Assembly: GCA_964403525.1 (NCBI GenBank)
Contig: CAYOGE010000001.1
Location: 124,001 to 188,000, forward strand
DNA: 64,000 nt
Origin: JAJTGZ01 sp964403525
GTDB lineage: Bacteria > Planctomycetota > Phycisphaerae > Phycisphaerales > UBA1924
Direction of reading: 5' to 3'
The position numbers and the translations under genes were made by a program. Shown one piece after another: positions 59,548 to 64,000 of this stretch (position 1 is the stretch's first letter; each line of letters begins with the position of its first letter). Under the pieces are notes generated by a model that worked only from the letters and a program-made list of their open reading frames with translations, made no database searches and was not told where the DNA came from.

Positions 59548-60009
59548 TCAGGCCTTTGTGGCGGGGTCTTTGCCCTCTTCGATCAGGCGGATCTCGTCGA
59601 GCCGGCGTTCGTGGCGGCCGCCCTGGAAGGGGGTGGTGAGCCAGCGCTCGGTGATCGACTCGATGAGGCGCTGGCCCAGGAGGTCGGCGGAGAGGCAGAG
59701 GATGTTGGCGTTGTTGTGGGTGCGGCTGATCTCGGCGGTGAGTTCGTCGTGCACAACGGCGGCGCGGACGCCCTTGACCTTGTTCGCGGCGATGCACATG
59801 CCGATGCCGGTGCCGCAGATCAGCACGCCGCGGTCGATCTCGCCGGCGGCGACGGCCTTGCCGACGGAGAAGGCGGGGATGGGGTAGTCGCTGGCATCGC
59901 CGGCGAGGGCGGAGAAGTCATTGACCGCGTGGCCGAGGCCCTTGAGGCGGTCGATGAGCATGCGAGCGGTGTTCGCGCCGCGGTGGTCCGCACCGATGCC
60001 GATGTTCAT
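59548..60009 (-). CDS. rpiB: Ribose 5-phosphate isomerase B
   Basis: 153 residues. Interconverts ribose 5-phosphate and ribulose 5-phosphate. The motifs are 'IGIGADHRGANTA', 'VLICGTGIGMCIAANKVKGV' (active-site Cys) and 'LTAEISRTHNNANILCLSAD' (anion hole). The ATG overlaps the stop of the fused Sua5/phosphatase gene by four bases (ATGA). In Firmicutes the homologues ywlC, ywlE and ywlF (rpiB) lie in the same order, so the arrangement is ancient. Confidence 0.95.
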   Translation of the reverse strand: MNIGIGADHRGANTARMLIDRLKGLGHAVNDFSALAGDASDYPIPAFSVGKAVAAGEIDRGVLICGTGIGMCIAANKVKGVRAAVVHDELTAEISRTHNNANILCLSADLLGQRLIESITERWLTTPFQGGRHERRLDEIRLIEEGKDPATKA

Positions 60010-61109
60010 TTGGCGAACTCCTTGAGGCGGGCGGTGACGAACTGTGCGATCCGGGCCGCGGTGTCATCATACTGGCGCTGGGTGCCGCCGATGGGGTCTG
60101 GCACATCGCCGCCGCCGGGGTCGAGCAGCTGCGCCGAGCGTGCGCCGAGGCGCTGGGCTTCGCGCAGGTGTGAGGCGGTCATGGCGTAGACCTCGTCGGC
60201 CCAGCGGATGGCGCCCGCGTCGAGGGGGCGGGCGCTGGCGGGGTGGGCGTCGATCCCCTGCCTGCGGAGCGCTTCGACGGCCTCGCGCGTGGTGGGCTCG
60301 CCGGGTGCGGCGGTGACGCCGGCGGAGGCGGTCTCGATGGGGATGGAGCCGGGCGCGCTCCGCTCGGCGAGGTGACGGGCGATCTGCTCGGCCATCGGGC
60401 TGCGGCAGGTGTTGCCGGTGCAGACGAAGAGGATGTGAAGGGTGAGGCGGTTGCGGATGGCGTCTGCGGACATGGCGCCGGTGCGCTCGACCTTGAAACC
60501 GCCAGACAGAGGGAGCCTCACGAGGGTCGAGGGGAGCCCGCTGCCGTCAGGCCCGGGGACCTGGGTGAAGGGGATGTCGGCGGCGGCGAGCCGTGCGCGT
60601 GCCTGTTCGATCGTCGTGCAAAGCGTGGGTGTATCGCCGATGTGCCGCGGGACGCCGCGCGCGAGGATCGGTCCGTTCCTTGAGATGAAGTCGATTGCGG
60701 CGGCGTGGTCGGGGACCCTGACCCAGAGCCAGTGACCGTCTACAGCTGCGGTGCCGAGCAGGCTTTGAAGAGAGGCGAGGGCGGCTTCGGGGAGTTCGAT
60801 TGCGAGGGTGACCGGGCCGGGGAGAAGGCGCGCGATGGCGCGGCGTGCGAGTGGGGAGGAATTGGGAATGACGCGGAGGATTTCGGAGGTGTGTGCGGCG
60901 TGCCAGGTGAGACGTGTGGTGTCTTGATTGGAATTTGTTTGGTATTTTTCGCGATTGGGTGGCATCGCGAGGGATTGGAGGGCGCTCTTGAGCAGGCCGC
61001 TTGAAGCGGTTGAGGCATGCGCGGCGAGGCCGGGGACGGTCTCTGTTGGGAGGAGAAACAGGCCACTTTGGGGTGCGAAGCCACTCCCTGTTGGAGCAGG
61101 ATTTGTCAT
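60006..61109 (-). CDS. Fused Sua5/TsaC-like and low-molecular-weight phosphatase protein
   Basis: 367 residues from the ATG at 61109 (AGGGGGG just upstream; ATG at 61139 is possible). The N-terminal half (about 10-225) is a Sua5/YrdC-like domain with LLPTETVPGLAAHA and ARRAIARLLPGPVTLAIELP; the usual KRP/SxN nucleotide signature is weak ('MPPNREKYQT'), so threonylcarbamoyl-AMP synthase activity is uncertain. The C-terminal half (about 225-365) is a low-molecular-weight protein phosphatase: HILFVCTGNTCRSPMAEQIA (CX5R loop) and 'DPGGGDVPDPIGGTQRQYDD' (general-acid Asp). It could be tyrosine- or arginine-phosphatase. Overlaps rpiB. Confidence 0.88.
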   Translation of the reverse strand: MTNPAPTGSGFAPQSGLFLLPTETVPGLAAHASTASSGLLKSALQSLAMPPNREKYQTNSNQDTTRLTWHAAHTSEILRVIPNSSPLARRAIARLLPGPVTLAIELPEAALASLQSLLGTAAVDGHWLWVRVPDHAAAIDFISRNGPILARGVPRHIGDTPTLCTTIEQARARLAAADIPFTQVPGPDGSGLPSTLVRLPLSGGFKVERTGAMSADAIRNRLTLHILFVCTGNTCRSPMAEQIARHLAERSAPGSIPIETASAGVTAAPGEPTTREAVEALRRQGIDAHPASARPLDAGAIRWADEVYAMTASHLREAQRLGARSAQLLDPGGGDVPDPIGGTQRQYDDTAARIAQFVTARLKEFAK

Positions 61110-61254
61110 ACCCCCCTGTTTTTGGTGGTCTACGGGCATGCGGTGGGTCAGTTTGGCGTGGGTGCGGTATGCAAGTGGTCGGAAAGTGCGGGGAAACTGG
61201 GTAGATATGAAGGGTTGGCGGGGAGAAAAGGGTATGAAAAACAAACCATTTTGG

Positions 61255-61282
61255 TTGACACAAACGTGGCAGAGTGTATCTT
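61255..61282 (+). promoter_or_regulatory. Promoter of the exported-protein gene at 61435
   Basis: Perfect -35 TTGACA (61255-61260), 16-base spacer, -10 TATCTT (61277-61282; 4 of 6). Lies 150 bases before the start, in the divergent gap. Confidence 0.45.
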
Positions 61283-61434
61283 GATGACGGAGTGTTGGGC
61301 ATTTTGGCGGAGTCAGGCCCGCCAGAGTCCACCAAGCAAACTGTCCGTAGATCGGCTGTTCCGATTTGTGTGACTGCTTGGGGAGTGCGCTTTGTGCGAC
61401 AAATGCACGGAGCGGAGATTGGGAGGATTGAACT

Positions 61435-62097
61435 GTGAAGACCAAGAACAGTGTTGCCCTTGCTGCGATCGTCGCCGGCTTCGCCGGTTCCGTCGCTTCG
61501 GCAGATGTTGTCCGTGACCTTGGTGGCGGCTGGCAGGTGATCATCGCCGATGCGATCGCCGATCAGATCGACATCGTGGCCGACGGCTTTGTGACGATCG
61601 ACGGCGTCCGCACGCTGGTGATCGAGAAGTTTGCCGAGTTCCGCAGCTACGACCCCCAGACGGGCCTGTTCGGCGGCCTGCCGATCCAGTTCCGCCAGGT
61701 GGGGACCGACGCCAACACGGCGACGCGGATCATCATCACCGATGAGGCGCTGTACAACAACACCTCGCAGGCGTGGACCGGTTTCCGGATGCAGCTGATC
61801 GACGGTGGCCAGGTCGGTTTCGACCCGGTGGCCACGTTCGCCAGCGGCTTCTCGATCGGGCCGTTCACGACCACGACCTACAGCGCTGGCAACACCCAGG
61901 TTGACTTCGGTGGCGGCACCGTTGCCGCTGGCGGCATCTGGTACCCCGGGCTCGGCTCGGGCGGCCTGGTGATCAACGTGAACCTCGCCAGCGAGAACCC
62001 GGTTGTGTTCACCCTGAAAGAGACCCCCACCCCGACCCCCGGCGCTGCCGCGCTGATGGGCCTGGGCATGCTGGCCGGCTCGCGCCGCCGCCGGTAA
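61435..62097 (+). CDS. Exported protein with planctomycete CTERM tail, paralogue A
   Basis: 220 residues, GTG start with GGAGG 8 bases upstream. Signal peptide about 1-23 (SVASADVV). The body is a single beta-rich domain: 'LGGGWQVIIADAIADQIDIV', 'VIEKFAEFRSYDPQTGLFGG', 'LPIQFRQVG' and 'SGFSIGPFTTTTYSAGN'. The tail is ETPTPTPGAAALMGLGMLA then SRRRR. Paralogous to the next gene, which shares the pattern (I/V)F(R/K)E(I/Y)DPxTG...PxTFRQV and NxAxxxPVxFTLKE just before the tail. Function unknown; surface-exposed by inference. Confidence 0.82.
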   Translation: MKTKNSVALAAIVAGFAGSVASADVVRDLGGGWQVIIADAIADQIDIVADGFVTIDGVRTLVIEKFAEFRSYDPQTGLFGGLPIQFRQVGTDANTATRIIITDEALYNNTSQAWTGFRMQLIDGGQVGFDPVATFASGFSIGPFTTTTYSAGNTQVDFGGGTVAAGGIWYPGLGSGGLVINVNLASENPVVFTLKETPTPTPGAAALMGLGMLAGSRRRR

Positions 62098-62116
62098 TTG
62101 ACTGAAACTTCCGTCT

Positions 62117-62138
62117 CGACGGCGTGAAGACGCCGTCG
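62117..62138 (+). terminator. Weak hairpin after paralogue A
   Basis: CGACGGCG/CGCCGTCG stem with TGAAGA loop, 20 bases after the stop. No T run follows, so termination is doubtful. Confidence 0.35.
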
Positions 62139-62313
62139 GGGCCTTGCTAGTCGCGTCGTGGCCGTTGCTCCGGGAAGGGCATCGGTCACAAGTTCAGGAA
62201 GGTCCTTTGTAAACCGGTCGGCATGGAGGCGTGGTGGCGTTGCGCACACCGAGCTGTTGGATCAGCCGGCGGTGGCTCGCACCCGCGTCTTCAAGACGAA
62301 GGGGAGACGAATC

Positions 62314-62964
62314 ATGCGTGGTCTGAATCTCAAGTGTATCGCGAGCGTGGGCGCAATCGCCCTTGTGTCTCTTGCCGGCACGGCCTCGGCCGATGTGATC
62401 CTGCCCCTGGGCATGGGGTGGGAGGCTGTGGTCACCGGTGCGAACGTTTCGCTGACGGTCAACCAGAGCACGGACGGCGCCCTCCATCTGACGAAGGAAG
62501 CGGTCTTCCGCGAGATCGACCCGTTCACGGGCGCGCCGATGCCCGTGACGATCACCTTCCGCCAGGTGCTGCCGGACAACATGACGGCGAGCCAGATCAT
62601 CATCGACGACGAGATGATCATGAACCTGACGGGCCTGAACTGGGACGGCTACCGCCAGATCCTGGCGCTCTCGACCAACGTGTCGTTTGACGCGTCGTCG
62701 ACGGGCATGAGCGTCGGCCCGGAGTTCACGACCAACACGCTGCTCAACGGCAACCGCGAGATGCTCAGCAACGGCGGGCCGGGCGTTGCGAACGGCGCGA
62801 TGTGGATGCCGGGCGCCACGGGCGCGCTGGTGATCAACATCAACCTCGCCGGGCAGGACACGCCGGTGATCTTCACGCTGAAGGAACTGCCCACGGTTCC
62901 GACGCCGGGCGCTGTTGCCCTGGGCGCGGTTGGGCTGGCCGCGATGGGCCGCCGTCGCCGCTGA
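62314..62964 (+). CDS. Exported protein with planctomycete CTERM tail, paralogue B
   Basis: 216 residues from the ATG at 62314, with GGGGAG about 8 bases upstream. Signal peptide about 1-27 (AGTASADVI). The same layout as paralogue A: 'EAVFREIDPFTGAPMPVTIT', 'FRQVLPDNMTASQIIIDDEM', 'NINLAGQDTPVIFTLKELP', then PTPGAVALGAVGLAAMG and RRRR. Divergent enough to suggest an old duplication. Separated from A by 216 bases. Confidence 0.82.
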   Translation: MRGLNLKCIASVGAIALVSLAGTASADVILPLGMGWEAVVTGANVSLTVNQSTDGALHLTKEAVFREIDPFTGAPMPVTITFRQVLPDNMTASQIIIDDEMIMNLTGLNWDGYRQILALSTNVSFDASSTGMSVGPEFTTNTLLNGNREMLSNGGPGVANGAMWMPGATGALVININLAGQDTPVIFTLKELPTVPTPGAVALGAVGLAAMGRRRR

Positions 62965-63043
62965 CGCATGAACCTTGCGGCAGCGCGCCGTGTGTGTTTC
63001 GGGCGCGTCTGCTGAGACTGGTATTCGAGAGCGAGATTGCCTG

Positions 63044-63082
63044 ACACGCGGGGCGGCCGAACGGCCGCCCCGTGTATTTTTT
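63044..63082 (+). terminator. Strong intrinsic terminator after paralogue B
   Basis: ACACG-GGGCGGCCG/CGGCCGCCCC-GTGT with two-base loop followed by ATTTTTTG; 80 bases after the stop. Confidence 0.85.
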
Positions 63083-63169
63083 GTGCGGTGCCGGGGGGGC
63101 GTGTTCCGGCGGGGGTTAGAGAAGAGGGGCGGTGACGAGGGTAATTGCGTTGTTCGCGTCGTGTTGGGG

Positions 63170-63342
63170 CCCATAACGGGCTTTGGGGTTGCCACGCCGG
63201 CGGGTTTGGCGCATAGTGGTGTGGACAGGAGCGCTTGGCCGCTGGGGGGACGAGCAACCACGAACATGCGGGCCCGGGAAGGCCCGCGGAGTGTCGCGTC
63301 AACGCCCCGTCGAATGAGAGTTCGACGGGGTGAGTTGTTTTT
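63170..63342 (+). ncRNA. Candidate small RNA ending in an intrinsic terminator
   Basis: The gene-free stretch 62965-63471 contains, after the terminator at 63082, a second terminator-like hairpin CCCCGTCGAA/TTCGACGGGG (63305-63330) followed by TGAGTTGTTTTT. A GCGGGCC/GGCCCGC hairpin lies just before it. No ORF ends here, so a short transcript is implied. No known RNA family was recognised. Confidence 0.4.
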
Positions 63343-63471
63343 GGGCGGGTTGGGTCGGCGCAACATCGCTGCGGGTATGTCGATGTACTCGCCTTTGAGC
63401 CGTGGTGGGAATCGCAACAATGAATGGCATTCGTGCGGATCGGTGGCATGCTGTGATGCGGAGGCTGTCGC

Positions 63472-64000
63472 GTGAGATTTGTCGTTGTCATTGCTGTGTT
63501 GCTGTGGACCCTTGCTGGGCCCGCGGTGGCGCAGAGCCAGCCGACGCCGGGGCTGCCGAGCCAGCCGTTCACGGCGGTGGCCCAGGCGCAGAACGGCGGG
63601 GCGGGGCCGCGGGTGACGTATCAGTACGGGATGGAGTTTGTGACGGTGCCGGGGGGGAACCAGGTCTATCCGGGCGGTCACCCTAACGATCCAACGGGTG
63701 CTGCATCGGCTGTCGGCCGCGGCGCGGTGGCGGAGGACTTCCGGATCGGACGCTACGAGGTGGGTCGTGCTTCGTGGAACGCGTTCTTCAACGCGGCGGA
63801 GCAGGTGCGGATCGCCACCGGGCAGCCGATTCCGTGGCTGAGCCTTCCGGGCGGGCTGAGCGGCGGCGGCCAGTACGGGCGCACGGGGAACATCTCTTGG
63901 CGCACCGCGGCGATCTACTGCAACTGGCTGCACAACGACCAGGCGCTGACGCGCGCGGCGTTCATGGGCGGGGCGTACGACGTGAGCACGTTCACCTTCG
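63472..64000 (+). CDS. Formylglycine-generating-enzyme-like exported protein (5' part)
   Basis: GTG at 63472 with GGAGG 7 bases upstream; the frame stays open to the window edge (176 codons). Signal peptide about 1-21 (VVVIAVLLWTLAGPAVAQ). It then shows the FGE-sulfatase/SUMF1 opening: 'VTYQYGMEFVTVPGGNQVYP', 'FRIGRYEVGRASWNAFFNAA' and 'ISWRTAAIYCNWLHNDQAL'. This lectin-like fold is often non-enzymatic in planctomycetes, and the catalytic Cys pair would lie beyond the edge. Expected to be secreted; the C-terminus may carry a sorting tail. Confidence 0.8.
   Translation, partial: MRFVVVIAVLLWTLAGPAVAQSQPTPGLPSQPFTAVAQAQNGGAGPRVTYQYGMEFVTVPGGNQVYPGGHPNDPTGAASAVGRGAVAEDFRIGRYEVGRASWNAFFNAAEQVRIATGQPIPWLSLPGGLSGGGQYGRTGNISWRTAAIYCNWLHNDQALTRAAFMGGAYDVSTFTF

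Overview
The window comes from a GC-rich bacterium of the phylum Planctomycetota, most likely class Phycisphaerae (order Phycisphaerales). Indicators are secreted proteins ending in a Pro-Thr-Pro-Gly-Ala-Ala, hydrophobic stretch, RRRR sorting tail; secreted proteins closed by paired GC-type dockerin-like repeats (DxGxxGG...NNDFIxFIDxFFxGC); a Planctomycete DUF1592/DUF1552 pair; and many short dispersed palindromic repeats, some inside coding sequences. No rRNA, tRNA, CRISPR array, integrase or transposase was recognised. The calls rest on reading the sequence; no database search was run.

Layout. 1-10 kb (all minus): a partial AsmA-like protein, clpC, a large coiled-coil membrane protein, an esterase lipoprotein, a zinc-ribbon membrane protein and three tandem four-helix membrane paralogues. 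10.1-11.7 kb has no credible gene but holds four long hairpins in tandem, about 200 bp apart. They share a core, yet their arm sequences differ from copy to copy while staying self-complementary; they follow a pseudo-receiver gene and precede two terminator-like hairpins. 12.4-21.6 kb: a NtrC-type sigma-54 activator without receiver, an exo/endonuclease-phosphatase family protein, a phospholipid/rRNA-type methyltransferase, an exported Ala/Pro-rich protein, a GH56-like secreted enzyme, a beta-propeller protein and a DUF642-like exported protein.

21.7-43.7 kb is a defence region of two parts. A plus-strand type I restriction-modification operon has hsdM and hsdS separated from hsdR by a DUF4062 membrane protein, an HTH-DUF488 protein and an unknown protein. 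A minus-strand type III-like operon carries res, an OLD-family ATPase/TOPRIM nuclease, mod and a 213-residue unknown protein. Between them lie parB (no parA in view), a NUDIX hydrolase and a repeat-invaded histidine-kinase-like gene, with five parS-like sites of the variant form TGTGNCACGTGNCACA within 1.2 kb.

44-64 kb is housekeeping and surface biology: another dockerin-type secreted protein, a COG2509-like FAD oxidoreductase, a Ser/Thr phosphorylation cluster (FHA-GAF-PP2C phosphatase, Hanks-type kinase with propeller, FHA protein), the DUF1552/DUF1592 pair, proB-proA, a fused Sua5/low-molecular-weight phosphatase gene overlapping rpiB, two paralogous exported proteins with the RRRR tail, and the start of a formylglycine-generating-enzyme-like protein running off the end.
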